Source: Sulfitobacter sp. CW3
GTDB lineage: Bacteria; Pseudomonadota; Alphaproteobacteria; Rhodobacterales; Rhodobacteraceae
Length of the DNA stretch: 64,000 nt
Direction of reading: 5' to 3'
Assembly: GCF_019392245.1 (NCBI RefSeq)
Contig: NZ_JAHXRL010000003.1
Span: forward strand, 124,001-188,000
Under the pieces are notes generated by a model. That model had not been told where the DNA came from and searched no databases. It saw nothing but the letters and a program-made list of their open reading frames with translations. Positions 1-9,274 of this stretch are shown here, in pieces (the stretch's first letter is position 1; every line of letters begins with the position of its first letter). The position numbers were made by a program, and so were the translations under genes.

Positions 1-70
1 AGAATGATGCGCCAGAATAGGGTCTTTTTACCTGAAATCAATCATGTCCTTTGGGAACCCATAGCCATTT

Positions 71-688
71 GTGACGAGGCGGCAAGTGTTAAACAACAGT
101 AAATATGTAAGTGCCTCAGCCAGCGGACAAAAAGACGTCTGGGTGGCTTTGGGCAGTAATCAACCATCGGCGGTGGGCGGCCCGGCCGACACCTTGCTCT
201 ACGCGATTGAGCTGTTGAAGCAAAAGGGATGCGACATCCAAGCCGTGAGCCGGCTTTTCGCTAATCCTGCTTTCCCGCTTGGATCGGGGCCGGATTATGT
301 AAATGCTGTGGTGGGTTTTCGGACGGACCGGACGGCTGCTGAAATACTTGAGGTGTTGCACGACATCGAAGCAACGCTGGGCCGCGAACGGCATGTTCGG
401 TGGGGCGCACGATCTGTTGATCTGGATCTGGTGGCGGTTGGGTCTGTTGTTTGCCCTGATGCACAGACACAGAATCACTGGCGCACGCTGCCCTTGAACG
501 ATCAGATGTCCCAGACGCCTGATGAATTGATCCTGCCGCATCCACGGCTTCAAGATCGGGCGTTCGTATTGATGCCCATGGCCGAAATCGCCCCGGATTG
601 GCTGCATCCCACGCTGGGCAAGACCGTTTTGCAGATGTTGAATGACCTATCGCAACAGGATAAGGACGATGTCAGACCGATTGAATAA
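71..688 (+). CDS. folK: 2-amino-4-hydroxy-6-hydroxymethyldihydropteridine pyrophosphokinase (HPPK)
   Basis: Transfers pyrophosphate from ATP to 6-hydroxymethyl-dihydropterin in cytosolic folate synthesis. The protein has the HPPK hallmarks: VALGSNQ near residue 25, then RWGARSVDLDLV (the R-x-x-x-R-x-x-D-L-D-L type metal/ATP loop) near residues 110-121, and LPHPRLQDRAFVLMPMAEI towards the C-terminus. At 205 aa it is somewhat longer than E. coli FolK (159 aa), partly through an N-terminal extension of about 20 residues. The GTG start at 71 has no clear ribosome site; a second GTG lies five codons in, so the exact start is uncertain. It is followed by a hairpin and rpoZ. Bases 1-70 upstream show no gene I can support. 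Confidence 0.9.
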   Translation: MTRRQVLNNSKYVSASASGQKDVWVALGSNQPSAVGGPADTLLYAIELLKQKGCDIQAVSRLFANPAFPLGSGPDYVNAVVGFRTDRTAAEILEVLHDIEATLGRERHVRWGARSVDLDLVAVGSVVCPDAQTQNHWRTLPLNDQMSQTPDELILPHPRLQDRAFVLMPMAEIAPDWLHPTLGKTVLQMLNDLSQQDKDDVRPIE

Positions 689-714
689 GCCCTTGTAAAT
701 CTCGCAAAGGGCTT
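687..714 (+). terminator. Hairpin after folK, possible terminator
   Basis: AAGCCCTT (687-694) pairs with AAGGGCTT (707-714) across a 12-base loop, overlapping the folK stop codon. There is no strong U tract after it, so it may be a weak terminator or an RNA-stability hairpin between folK and rpoZ. Confidence 0.4.
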
Positions 715-758
715 CTAAATAGTCGGCTTCTTGCAGCATTCATGATTGGAGCATCCCT

Positions 759-1112
759 ATGGCCCGCGTCACCGTTGAAGATTGTGTGGACAAAGTTCCA
801 AACCGGTTCGAGCTTGTTATGCTTGCCGCGCACCGTGCCCGTGAAATTGCAGCAGGTTCGCCTGTTACAGTCGACCGCGACAATGACAAAAACCCTGTCG
901 TTTCCCTGCGTGAAATCGCTGATGAAACGCAGTCTGCTGACGATCTGCGCGAGCGTCTGATCGAAAGCAACCAGAACCAGATCGAAGTTGACGAACCAGA
1001 AGAAGACGCCATGGCGTTGCTGATGGGGGCTGAACAGGACAAGCCGGAAGAAGACAGCATGTCCGAAGAGATGTTGCTGCGGCAACTGATGGCAGCGCAA
1101 GGGCAGGGCTAA
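759..1112 (+). CDS. rpoZ: DNA-directed RNA polymerase omega subunit
   Basis: Small subunit that helps fold and hold RpoC in RNA polymerase and forms part of a ppGpp site in some bacteria. The start [20 protein letters not shown] and the following AAHRAREI are the standard omega N-terminal segment. The 117 aa length is typical of alphaproteobacteria, which carry a longer acidic C-terminal tail than E. coli (91 aa); here residues 75-105 are rich in E and D. The ATG lies 36 bases before the rsh gene, the same rpoZ-spoT order as in many proteobacteria, fitting the link between omega and ppGpp. Confidence 0.96.
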   Translation: MARVTVEDCVDKVPNRFELVMLAAHRAREIAAGSPVTVDRDNDKNPVVSLREIADETQSADDLRERLIESNQNQIEVDEPEEDAMALLMGAEQDKPEEDSMSEEMLLRQLMAAQGQG

Positions 1113-1148
1113 GACCCGCGCCCTTCGGGGCAAAGAGGCAGTACAGGC

Positions 1149-3299
1149 ATGAACACCGCCGACATTACGGCTGACGATCTTGTCGCGCTTGTTCGCGCCT
1201 ATAACCCTAAATCAAACGAAAAACTCATCCGTCTCGCCTATGACTACGGCGAGAAGATGCACGAGGGGCAGTTTCGCCATTCAGGCGAGCCCTATTTTAC
1301 GCATCCTGTTTCCGTTGCCGCCATCTTGACCGAGCAGCAGCTGGATGATGCCACGATCATTACCGCCTTGCTGCACGACACGATCGAGGACACCAAAGCG
1401 TCTTATGCCGAGGTCGAGAAACGATTTGGTCAGGATGTCGCCGAGCTGGTTGATGGCGTTACAAAGCTGACCAACCTTCAGCTGAATTCGACCGAGACCA
1501 AGCAAGCCGAGAATTTCCGCAAACTGTTTATGGCGATGTCCAAGGACCTGCGGGTGATCTTGGTCAAGCTGGCCGACCGCTTGCATAATATGCGCACGAT
1601 CAAATCGATGCGCCCCGATAAGCAGGTTCAAAAGGCCCGAGAAACGATGGATATCTATGCACCGCTTGCCGGGCGCATGGGTATGCAGTGGATGCGCGAA
1701 GAGCTGGAGGATCTGGCCTTTCGCGTCTTGAACCCTGAGGGGCGGCAATCGATCATCCGCCGCTTTATCACGTTGCAGCGCGAAACGGGCGATGTGATCC
1801 AGCGGATCACCGGCGACATGCGTCAAGAGCTTGAGAAAGCCGGGATCGAGGCCGAGGTCTTTGGTCGTGCGAAAAAACCGTATTCGATCTGGCGCAAGAT
1901 GCAGGAAAAGGATCTGTCGTTTTCGCGGCTGTCCGACATCTATGGCTTCCGTGTGATCACCACATCTGACGATGAATGCTATCGGGCGCTTGGTGTTATT
2001 CACCGGCGGTGGCGGGCGGTGCCGGGCCGGTTCAAGGATTACATCAGCCAACCCAAAACCAACGGGTACCGGTCGATCCACACCACGGTTTCAGGGCGTG
2101 ATGGCAAACGGGTCGAGGTTCAGATCAGAACGCGCCAGATGCATGACGTTGCCGAAACCGGTGTGGCTGCGCATTGGTCGTATCGTGATGGTGTCCGGTC
2201 GCGGAACCCTTTTGCTGTTGATCCGGTGAAATGGGTGGCGCAACTGACCGAACAGCTCGACTCCGAAGAAGATCACGAAGATTTTCTCGAAGCCGTCAAG
2301 CTTGAGATGTACGCGGATCAGGTGTTCTGCTTCACGCCCAAGGGCGAAGTGGTCAAGCTGCCCCGCGGGGCCACGCCGATCGATTTCGCCTATGCGATCC
2401 ACACGCGGATCGGGTCGGCCTGCGTCGGGGCCAAGATTGATGGTATGCGGGTGCCTTTGTGGACGCGCGTGAAGAACGGCCAATCCATCGAGATCATCAC
2501 AGCCCAGGGGCAAACCCCTCAGGTGACCTGGCTGGATATTGCGACAACCGGCAAGGCAAAGACCGCGATCCGGCGATCTCTGCGCGAGGTAGATCGTGCC
2601 CGGTTTGTGAGCCTCGGGCGGGAACTGGCGCGCTCTGCCTTGGAGCAAATAGGCAAGAACGCGACTGAAAAGGTGCTGCGCACAGCCGCACGTAACCTGC
2701 GGCTGTCCAGCCCCGAGGAATTGCTGGCGCAGCTTGGGTCGGCCCGTTTGACCGGTGTCGAGGTCGTGCAGGCGGTCTATCCGCATTTGCAGCCAAAGCC
2801 GGGCGAACAGGTCGACCAAAAACGTGCGGTTGTGGGCCTGCAACCCGGGCAGTCCTATGACCGGGCACCTTGTTGTCAGCCGCTGCCGGGGGAACGCATC
2901 GTCGGCATCACCTATCGCGGCAAGGGCGTTACGATCCATTCGATTGATTGCGAACGCCTGTCCGCTTACGAGGATCAGCCTGACCGCTGGGTGGACTTGC
3001 GCTGGCACGAAGGCCCGCATCCTGCGGCTTACGGCGCGACGCTTGATTTGACAATTGGCAACGGGGCCGGCGTCTTGGGGCGCATCTGCACGTTGATTGG
3101 TCAATCGGGTGCCAATATCTCGAATCTAGAATTTTTGGATCGCAAACCTGACTTTTACCGGTTGCTGATCTACGTAGAACTGCGAGACATAGCGCATCTG
3201 CATTCTTTGATGCCCACCCTAGAAGCAGAAAGCGAAGTGGCAGAGATTAGCCGACATAGAAACATGAAGGCTTTGAAAGCGAACGACAAAGAAGCCTGA
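1149..3299 (+). CDS. rsh: Bifunctional (p)ppGpp synthetase/hydrolase (Rsh, RelA/SpoT family)
   Basis: Makes and degrades the alarmone (p)ppGpp in response to starvation. Domain order over 716 aa: HD hydrolase (HPVSVAAIL, then LLHDTIEDT near residue 78, so the hydrolase metal site is intact), synthetase (YGFRVITT and PKTNGYRSIHTTVSG near residues 300-316), TGS (FCFTPKGEVVKLPRGATPID near residue 396), and a C-terminal ACT domain (GRICTLIGQSGANISNLEF). Alphaproteobacteria usually have a single bifunctional Rsh, and both catalytic halves look complete here. A short gap of 34 bases separates it from the DUF2062 gene. Confidence 0.96.
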   Translation: MNTADITADDLVALVRAYNPKSNEKLIRLAYDYGEKMHEGQFRHSGEPYFTHPVSVAAILTEQQLDDATIITALLHDTIEDTKASYAEVEKRFGQDVAELVDGVTKLTNLQLNSTETKQAENFRKLFMAMSKDLRVILVKLADRLHNMRTIKSMRPDKQVQKARETMDIYAPLAGRMGMQWMREELEDLAFRVLNPEGRQSIIRRFITLQRETGDVIQRITGDMRQELEKAGIEAEVFGRAKKPYSIWRKMQEKDLSFSRLSDIYGFRVITTSDDECYRALGVIHRRWRAVPGRFKDYISQPKTNGYRSIHTTVSGRDGKRVEVQIRTRQMHDVAETGVAAHWSYRDGVRSRNPFAVDPVKWVAQLTEQLDSEEDHEDFLEAVKLEMYADQVFCFTPKGEVVKLPRGATPIDFAYAIHTRIGSACVGAKIDGMRVPLWTRVKNGQSIEIITAQGQTPQVTWLDIATTGKAKTAIRRSLREVDRARFVSLGRELARSALEQIGKNATEKVLRTAARNLRLSSPEELLAQLGSARLTGVEVVQAVYPHLQPKPGEQVDQKRAVVGLQPGQSYDRAPCCQPLPGERIVGITYRGKGVTIHSIDCERLSAYEDQPDRWVDLRWHEGPHPAAYGATLDLTIGNGAGVLGRICTLIGQSGANISNLEFLDRKPDFYRLLIYVELRDIAHLHSLMPTLEAESEVAEISRHRNMKALKANDKEA

Positions 3300-3333
3300 G
3301 CACGCGAAGTTTGCCAAATCCAAGGACGATGAG

Positions 3334-4029
3334 TTGATTTTTAAACGTCGCGATCCAAAACCTGCACTACGCGCCATGGCCGAATTCATGTGGCCGCGTG
3401 GTGGATGGACGCGTGCGTTTCACTATGTAAAGCACCGTATGCGGCGTCTGCCTGACACCCCCGAACGTATCGCGCGCGGGATTTGGGCAGGTGTTTTCAC
3501 GACTTTCACGCCCTTCTACGGGATGCACTTTATCGTGGCTGCATTGGTATCGCGGGTGATGCGGGGCAATCTGCTGGCCGCGTTGATGGGAACATTTTTC
3601 GGCAATCCGTTGACCTATGTGCCGATTGGCCTGTCGTCCCTGTCGATGGGGCATTGGATACTCGGCTCTCCGATGCAGCGGGGGGAGCACCGGTCGTTCG
3701 GCGGCAAATTTGTTGATGCGGGTTATGATCTATTTGCCAATTTCGTTGCAATTTTTACCGACCGCACCGCAGATTGGTCTGGGCTGACCGTATTCTGGCA
3801 TCAGGTGTTTTACCCCTATCTGATCGGGGGCATCTTGCCCGGTATCATCTGTGCGACCATCGCATATTATTTGTCGGTGCCGCTTTTGCGGGCTTATCAG
3901 AAGCGTCGAAAAGGTGTGATTAAAGCGAAATTCGACGCGCTCAAGAAAAAGGCAGCGGCCAAGGCCGAGGCAAAACGCATTATAGAGCAGACGGCTCAGA
4001 AAGGGAGTGATCATGGCAGTGCAGGGTAA
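3334..4029 (+). CDS. DUF2062 domain-containing membrane protein
   Basis: Membrane protein of unknown function in the DUF2062 family, 231 aa. The family segment GVFTTFTPFYGMHFIVAALV and GTFFGNPLTYVPIG is clear near residues 53-100, followed by another hydrophobic stretch (YPYLIGGILPGIICATIAYYLS) and a basic, lysine/alanine-rich C-terminal tail of about 40 residues. The start is TTG at 3334 with AAGGA about eight bases upstream. It overlaps the start of pdxJ by 17 bases, and this rsh-DUF2062-pdxJ-acpS order recurs in Rhodobacterales, so it is probably co-transcribed; the biochemical role is not known. Confidence 0.88.
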   Translation: MIFKRRDPKPALRAMAEFMWPRGGWTRAFHYVKHRMRRLPDTPERIARGIWAGVFTTFTPFYGMHFIVAALVSRVMRGNLLAALMGTFFGNPLTYVPIGLSSLSMGHWILGSPMQRGEHRSFGGKFVDAGYDLFANFVAIFTDRTADWSGLTVFWHQVFYPYLIGGILPGIICATIAYYLSVPLLRAYQKRRKGVIKAKFDALKKKAAAKAEAKRIIEQTAQKGSDHGSAG

Positions 4030-4765
4030 GTTGAGACTTGGGGTCAATATCGACCACGTTGCCACGGTAAGAAATGCACGCGGCGGGGCGTATCCCGATC
4101 CCTTGCGTGCAGCGCGCGCAGCCCAAGACGCAGGTGCAGACGGCATTACCGCGCATCTGCGCGAAGACCGTCGCCACATCACCGACGCCGACATCGAAGG
4201 GCTGCAAGAGGTGCTGACCGTGCCGCTGAACTTCGAGATGGCCGCGACGGATGAAATGCAGGCGATTGCATTGCGCCACAAGCCACATGCCGTGTGTATC
4301 GTCCCCGAAAAACGCGAGGAACGTACAACAGAGGGCGGCCTAGAGGTCGCCCGTGAAGAGAACAAGCTGGCACATTTTATTGCGCCCCTGCGCGACGCAG
4401 GGTGCCGCGTCAGCATCTTTATTGCGGCCGACCAGCGTCAGATCGAAGCGGCCAACCGCATCGGTGCCGAGGTGATTGAATTGCATACCGGCGCGTATTG
4501 CGATGCCTTTGCCGAAGGCCATTGGGACGTTGCGCAAAAAGAACTTCAAAAGCTCGAGGAGATGGCCAAGTTTGGGCATGATCTGGGGCTGGAAATCCAT
4601 GCCGGGCACGGTTTGACCTATGACACCGTTTCACCTGTGGCGGCTTTCCCCGAGGTCCAAGAGTTGAACATCGGTCACTTCCTGATCGGCGAGGCCATCT
4701 TTCTTGGTCTTGGCCCGGCTATCGTGGAAATGCGCCGCCTTATGGATGATGCACGGGAAGGGTAA
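4013..4765 (+). CDS. pdxJ: Pyridoxine 5'-phosphate synthase
   Basis: Condenses 1-deoxyxylulose 5-phosphate with 3-amino-2-oxopropyl phosphate to give pyridoxine 5'-phosphate, the ring-closing step of the DXP-dependent vitamin B6 route. Family landmarks: LGVNIDHVATVRNARGG at the N-terminus, GADGITAHLREDRRHI, and IELHTGAY plus GLEIHAGHGL in the C-terminal barrel strands. An in-frame GTG at 4007 exists, but the ATG at 4013 is preferred because AGGGAG lies five bases upstream and MAVQGKLRLGVN is the usual N-terminus. The start lies inside the end of the DUF2062 gene; acpS follows after 9 bases. Confidence 0.95.
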   Translation: MAVQGKLRLGVNIDHVATVRNARGGAYPDPLRAARAAQDAGADGITAHLREDRRHITDADIEGLQEVLTVPLNFEMAATDEMQAIALRHKPHAVCIVPEKREERTTEGGLEVAREENKLAHFIAPLRDAGCRVSIFIAADQRQIEAANRIGAEVIELHTGAYCDAFAEGHWDVAQKELQKLEEMAKFGHDLGLEIHAGHGLTYDTVSPVAAFPEVQELNIGHFLIGEAIFLGLGPAIVEMRRLMDDAREG

Positions 4766-4774
4766 GGCCGCGGT

Positions 4775-5176
4775 ATGATCCTTGGTATCGGAACTGATCT
4801 TGCAAATATCGAACGTATCCAAGGAACGCTTGATCGTTTTGGCGACCGGTTTCGCAATCGTGTTTTTACGGACATCGAGCAAACCAAGGCCGAGCGTCGC
4901 CGCGACGTTGCGGGTACCTATGCAAAGCGTTGGGCGGCAAAGGAAGCCTGCTCAAAGGCGCTTGGGACCGGGTTGCGGATGGGGATCGCCTGGAAAGACA
5001 TGGCGGTCACCAATCTGCACAGCGGCCAGCCGGTGATGCATGTCACAGGCTGGGCGGCCGAGCGTTTGGTCCAGATGACGCCCGCAGGTCACGAGGCCAT
5101 CATCCACGTTACTTTGACCGATGATCACCCTTGGGCGCAGGCTTTCGTGGTGATCGAAGCGCGCCCAATCGGGTAA
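4775..5176 (+). CDS. acpS: Holo-[acyl-carrier-protein] synthase
   Basis: Transfers the 4'-phosphopantetheine arm of CoA to serine of acyl carrier protein, activating it for fatty acid synthesis. The N-terminal [12 protein letters not shown] carries the Mg-binding aspartate (D8), and [14 protein letters not shown] holds the conserved glutamate/lysine pair of the AcpS family. Length 133 aa is normal. It sits directly after pdxJ, the same pdxJ-acpS pairing seen in E. coli, and before lepB, with a 115-base gap that contains no other gene. Confidence 0.95.
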   Translation: MILGIGTDLANIERIQGTLDRFGDRFRNRVFTDIEQTKAERRRDVAGTYAKRWAAKEACSKALGTGLRMGIAWKDMAVTNLHSGQPVMHVTGWAAERLVQMTPAGHEAIIHVTLTDDHPWAQAFVVIEARPIG

Positions 5177-5291
5177 TAGCCGCCTTTACGTGGCTATCTC
5201 TGGCTTTGGATCCGCTGGCGCGGCGTGCATCGCTTGACTTGGGGCAGTCCTGCCCGCATGTAACCACAAACGGATCATCAGGAGCGCCATC

Positions 5292-6128
5292 ATGGCTGCG
5301 AAGGAAAAAACAGGCAACGCGTTTGTCGAAACCATCAAAACAATCGTCTATGCGTTGTTGATTGCAGGTGTATTTCGCACGCTGTTTTTCCAACCCTTCT
5401 GGATTCCGTCCGGGTCGATGAAAGAGACGCTTTTGATCGGCGATTTCCTGTTCGTGAACAAGATGGCTTATGGGTATTCCTATGCGTCCTGTCCTAGCAT
5501 TATTGCCCCGCGGTTTGGTATCGAAGTCGATGCAAAAGACATTTGCGGTGTGTTTGACGGGGACAATTCCCGTTTGTTCGCATCCCAGCCCGAGCGTGGC
5601 GACGTGGTTGTATTTCGTCACCCTGTTTCGGGGCGCGACTATATCAAGCGGTTGATCGGCCTGCCGGGTGACAAGGTCCAAATTACACGGGGCGTGATCA
5701 GCATTAACGGCACAGCGGTGAAACTGCGCGACGATGGCGTATTTGAAGAATCGATGGAGCGCCAAGGCCCGCAAGGCATGCGGCCACGGTGCGAAAACGG
5801 TGCCATCGGCGAGGGCGGCATTTGCAAAAAATCCCGTCAGATCGAAACGCTGCCAAACGGTGTCGAGCACGCCATCTTGAACATTGGCGATCAGGCGTCT
5901 GACAACACCGGCATTTATACAGTCCCCGCAGGGCACTATTTCTTTATGGGTGACAACCGCGACAATTCGGCCGACAGCCGTTTGGCACAGCAAGCGGGCG
6001 GCGTTGGCTTTGTCCCGTTTGAAAACCTGATCGGCCGCGCAGACCGGATCATGTTCAGCTCGGGCGGGCGGTCCATGTTGTTCTTCTGGACGTGGCGCGG
6101 CGACCGTTTTTTCAAAGCGATCAAGTGA
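5292..6128 (+). CDS. lepB: Signal peptidase I
   Basis: Membrane-bound serine/lysine protease that removes signal peptides from exported proteins. One N-terminal membrane segment (about residues 14-33) leads into [14 protein letters not shown] with the catalytic serine at S42; the general-base lysine is K119 in [13 protein letters not shown]. The box [11 protein letters not shown] near residues 219-229 is the conserved C-terminal motif. At 278 aa it has the single-anchor topology common in alphaproteobacteria. Its stop overlaps the start of rnc (GTGA), the usual lepB-rnc-era coupling. Confidence 0.95.
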   Translation: MAAKEKTGNAFVETIKTIVYALLIAGVFRTLFFQPFWIPSGSMKETLLIGDFLFVNKMAYGYSYASCPSIIAPRFGIEVDAKDICGVFDGDNSRLFASQPERGDVVVFRHPVSGRDYIKRLIGLPGDKVQITRGVISINGTAVKLRDDGVFEESMERQGPQGMRPRCENGAIGEGGICKKSRQIETLPNGVEHAILNIGDQASDNTGIYTVPAGHYFFMGDNRDNSADSRLAQQAGGVGFVPFENLIGRADRIMFSSGGRSMLFFWTWRGDRFFKAIK

Positions 6129-6811
6129 AGTTAAGCGCGGATCTGAAGGCCTTTGAGGGTCGCATCGGGTACAAGTTTGTAAAACCCGAGCTGCTTAATC
6201 GTGCGGTTACACATGCGTCGATGTCCTCGGCCAACCGGGACGACAATCAACGGCTTGAGTTTCTGGGTGACCGGGTTTTAGGGCTGGTTATGTCCGAAGC
6301 CCTGCTGGCGCTGGACCCCGGTGCCACCGAAGGTCAGCTGGCGCCCAGGTTTAATGCGTTGGTGCGCAAGGAAACCTGTGCCGATGTGGCGCGTGAAATC
6401 GATATGGGGGCTGTCCTTAAACTGGGGCGGTCCGAAATGCTGTCTGGTGGCCGCCGCAAGCAAGCCTTGCTGGGCGACGCAATCGAGGCAATAATCGCAG
6501 CGATCTACTTGGATGGCGGGTTGGAGCCTGCAAAAGACTTTATCCTGCGGCATTGGGGTGATCGTGTTAACACGGTCAAGCAAGATGCCCGTGACGCCAA
6601 AACAGCGTTGCAGGAATGGGCGCAGGCCCGAGGGTATCCACCGCCATCTTATACACAGACCGACCGGCAGGGGCCGGACCATGCGCCAGTATTTACAATA
6701 TCTGCGCAGGTTGAAAATGGGGCAAAAGCTGTCGCAACAGCACCCTCGAAACGTCAGGCCGAACAGGCCGCCGCCAAAACGCTTTTGGCACAGCTGGAGA
6801 AGAACTCATGA
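6125..6811 (+). CDS. rnc: Ribonuclease III
   Basis: Double-strand-specific endoribonuclease that processes rRNA precursors and structured mRNAs. The signature [19 protein letters not shown] is present near residues 38-56, and the C-terminal dsRNA-binding domain ([17 protein letters not shown] to [13 protein letters not shown]) is complete. I place the start at GTG 6125, which overlaps the lepB stop as GTGA and gives 228 aa, the usual size; an upstream GTG at 6092 would add 11 residues encoded inside lepB. It overlaps era by four bases. Confidence 0.93.
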   Translation: MKLSADLKAFEGRIGYKFVKPELLNRAVTHASMSSANRDDNQRLEFLGDRVLGLVMSEALLALDPGATEGQLAPRFNALVRKETCADVAREIDMGAVLKLGRSEMLSGGRRKQALLGDAIEAIIAAIYLDGGLEPAKDFILRHWGDRVNTVKQDARDAKTALQEWAQARGYPPPSYTQTDRQGPDHAPVFTISAQVENGAKAVATAPSKRQAEQAAAKTLLAQLEKNS

Positions 6812-7716
6812 CCACGCGTGCTGGCTTTATCGCCTTGATCGGTGAGCCCAATGCGGGCAAATCCACGCTTCTGAACCGGATGGTCGGTGCGAAAGTATCG
6901 ATTGTGACCCACAAGGTTCAGACCACCCGCGCGCGCATTCGCGGCGTTGCGATGGAAGGGGACAGCCAACTGGTGTTTGTTGACACGCCCGGCCTGTTCC
7001 AACCTCGTCGCCGTTTGGACCGCGCGATGGTCGCCGCCGCATGGGGCGGTGCTGCGGATGCTGATATCGTTGTGCTGCTGATCGAGGCAAACCGTGGTTT
7101 GACCGAAGGTGTCGAGCGGATTTTGGAGGGGTTAGAGGGGATCGCTGAGGGCCGTAAAGTTGCCTTGGCGATCAACAAAATCGACCGCGTCGATGCGCCC
7201 GTTTTGCTGGGCCTTAGCAAAGAGATGAATGAACGGTTCCCATTTGTGGAAACCTTTATGATTTCGGCCGAGCGTGGGCACGGTATTGATACGTTGCGGC
7301 AGTGGCTCGCGGGCGAGCTACCCGAGGGGCCCTGGCTGTATCCGGAAGACCAGATCGCTGATTTGCCGATGCGCATGATCGCGGCTGAAATGACCCGCGA
7401 AAAGCTGACATTGCGCCTGCATCAAGAACTGCCGTACCAGATGACGGTCGAAACCGAGAATTGGGAAGAACGCAAAGACGGCAGCGCCCGGATTGACCAA
7501 CTGATCTATGTTGTTCGGGACGGTCACAAGGGCATTGTTTTGGGCAGCAAAGGCGAGACAATCAAATCTGTCAGCAAGGCCGCCCGTGAAGAGCTGGAAG
7601 AATTCCTTGGCCGCAAGGTGCATCTGTTTTTGCAGGTCAAGGTGCGACCGAATTGGCTGGATGACGCAGAGCGCTATACCGAGATGGGGCTGGAGTTTAA
7701 GGACGGCAATGTCTGA
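6808..7716 (+). CDS. era: GTPase Era
   Basis: Essential GTPase that binds 16S rRNA and matures the 30S subunit. G1 is [17 protein letters not shown]3 is DTPG followed by [12 protein letters not shown], and G4 is NKID; the C-terminal KH domain carries [20 protein letters not shown]. Length 302 aa matches the family. The ATG overlaps the rnc stop (ATGA), so translation is probably coupled. Downstream bases 7732-7753 hold a short GCCC/GGGC stem followed by seven T, which could be a weak terminator before the next gene. Confidence 0.96.
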   Translation: MTTRAGFIALIGEPNAGKSTLLNRMVGAKVSIVTHKVQTTRARIRGVAMEGDSQLVFVDTPGLFQPRRRLDRAMVAAAWGGAADADIVVLLIEANRGLTEGVERILEGLEGIAEGRKVALAINKIDRVDAPVLLGLSKEMNERFPFVETFMISAERGHGIDTLRQWLAGELPEGPWLYPEDQIADLPMRMIAAEMTREKLTLRLHQELPYQMTVETENWEERKDGSARIDQLIYVVRDGHKGIVLGSKGETIKSVSKAAREELEEFLGRKVHLFLQVKVRPNWLDDAERYTEMGLEFKDGNV

Positions 7717-7776
7717 TTGCTGGATTAAACGGCCCTGCGGGGCGGATTTTTTTCCATTTGGAATAGGGGCTGACGC

Positions 7777-8106
7777 ATGGCGCGGCTGACAGCGCGTTTT
7801 TGGGTCGACGCCTATTTGGCGCGGCTTCGTGTCTATGATATTCCTGCGTTTGTGGTCGCCCATGGCGATGACACGGGCGGGATTGTTCTGGTCAAGCTTT
7901 CGACCCTTGATGGAAATGCCGCGCTTTTCCACAAAAGCTTTGATCTCATGAGCGGCGAACGCACCTGGGTCGAGATGACCAGTGGGACGGAGGCCGATGT
8001 AGATGCGTCTATCGCAAAGCAACGCGGCTTTGACCCTGATCTTTGGGTGATCGAGGTTGAGGACCGGCAAGGGCGGCATCTACTGTTTGATGAGGGGTTG
8101 AGCTAA
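7777..8106 (+). CDS. DUF1491 family protein
   Basis: Small cytosolic protein of unknown function, 109 aa, recognised as DUF1491 by [18 protein letters not shown] at the N-terminus and by the middle segment [18 protein letters not shown]. No catalytic motif or membrane segment is visible. The ATG is 60 bases after era, and its stop overlaps the recO start by one base (TAATG), so it is part of the era-recO unit. This gene is regularly found between era and recO in Rhodobacterales; a role in the same processes is guesswork. Confidence 0.88.
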   Translation: MARLTARFWVDAYLARLRVYDIPAFVVAHGDDTGGIVLVKLSTLDGNAALFHKSFDLMSGERTWVEMTSGTEADVDASIAKQRGFDPDLWVIEVEDRQGRHLLFDEGLS

Positions 8107-8831
8107 TGGAGTGGCGCGATCAGGGTATATTGCTGAGCGCGCGGCGACATGGGGAAACCTCGGCTATCATTGAGGTGTTTACCCCCTCGCGAGGGCGGCA
8201 TGCTGGCATTGTGCGGGGTGGAACCAGCCGCAAGATCGCACCGATTTTGCAGCCCGGTGCGCAGCTTGACGTGGCGTGGCGCGCAAGGCTTGAGGATCAT
8301 ATCGGCGCGTTCACTGTTGAGCCGGTGCGCAGCCGTGCGGTGACAGCGATGCAAGACCGGCTAAGTCTTGCGGGTCTGAACACGGTCACTGCATTGTTGT
8401 CGTTTTGCCTGCCAGAGCGCGAGCCACATGCCCCGTTGTATCACCGCACTCAGTCTTTGTTGGATTTGCTGGATCAGGGGGATTTGTGGCCGCTGGCCTA
8501 TTTGCAGTGGGAGCTAAGCCTGCTTGAGCAGCTTGGCTATGGTCTGGACTTAAGTGCCTGTGCTGTGACGGGTGCATCCGAGGGGCTGGTATTCGTGTCG
8601 CCAAAGTCTGGCCGGGCCGTGACCCGAGAGGGCGCTGGTGAATGGGCGGATAAGATGTTGCCTTTGCCGCCCGTATTACGGGGCGAGGGGGATGCCACAA
8701 ATGAAGAGATCGCGTTGGGTTTCAAAACGACCGGCTTCTTTCTGGAGCAACGACTGGCACGCGATCTGGGCGGCAAACCCCTGCCAGAAGCGCGCGCACG
8801 TTTTATCGACGCGTTCAGTCGGCAGCGTTGA
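8106..8831 (+). CDS. recO: DNA repair protein RecO
   Basis: Recombination mediator that, with RecR, loads RecA onto SSB-coated DNA in the RecF pathway. The N-terminal OB fold begins [21 protein letters not shown], the middle has the RecO helical domain ([23 protein letters not shown] near residues 138-160), and the C-terminus ends in the usual short helix ([16 protein letters not shown]). Length 241 aa is normal. The 3' end overlaps the convergent META-domain gene by 17 bases (8815-8831). Confidence 0.93.
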   Translation: MEWRDQGILLSARRHGETSAIIEVFTPSRGRHAGIVRGGTSRKIAPILQPGAQLDVAWRARLEDHIGAFTVEPVRSRAVTAMQDRLSLAGLNTVTALLSFCLPEREPHAPLYHRTQSLLDLLDQGDLWPLAYLQWELSLLEQLGYGLDLSACAVTGASEGLVFVSPKSGRAVTREGAGEWADKMLPLPPVLRGEGDATNEEIALGFKTTGFFLEQRLARDLGGKPLPEARARFIDAFSRQR

Positions 8832-9210
8832 AAACCATCGTTAATCCTTCGGGGTTTGACAGGATCATCGTGTCGCCGAGGACCTCGGATATCGAGGCTG
8901 CTGACAGTGCATCAAAGAATGCGGTTTCTTGGGCCAAGGCCGGGCAGGCCACCTTGGTCGAGACGAATTGCGTTACCTCGAACCACGGGTAGGGGACTTT
9001 CAGTGTCGCGGCGAAATGATTGCAGGGGCCGTTGCCGACGATTTTGGATCTCGCAGGGAATGTGAGGATTGCCGTGTCTGTAAACGCTGTGCCGTTCAAT
9101 TCGACCAACTGCCACGTCTTGTCGGCCCCGCCGTAGCTGCGCAGGGTTTCGTCTGCGTCACACCCCGCAAGAAGCGCAAGGGTCAGCGCGAGTGCGACAG
9201 GTCGAAACAT
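8815..9210 (-). CDS. META domain-containing lipoprotein (HslJ-like)
   Basis: Predicted outer-envelope lipoprotein of 131 aa. The N-terminus is a lipoprotein signal with lipobox LLAGC (cysteine near residue 17). The remainder fits the META/HslJ fold: [12 protein letters not shown], then [18 protein letters not shown], and [14 protein letters not shown], where two cysteines flank the core sheet. META proteins such as HslJ are linked to heat or antibiotic tolerance in E. coli, but function here is not known. A GGAG site precedes the ATG. It is convergent with and slightly overlaps recO. Confidence 0.82.
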   Translation of the reverse strand: MFRPVALALTLALLAGCDADETLRSYGGADKTWQLVELNGTAFTDTAILTFPARSKIVGNGPCNHFAATLKVPYPWFEVTQFVSTKVACPALAQETAFFDALSAASISEVLGDTMILSNPEGLTMVFNAAD

Positions 9211-9274
9211 GTGTGTCTCCGGTTGGGTATCTGCCCGATATGGCTAGCTATCGGGCAGATGTTGATCGGGTTGA

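Noticed and set aside
1..70. Possible end of a gene at the window edge
   Set aside because: No frame of the first 70 bases gives a recognisable protein or a convincing start on the minus strand.
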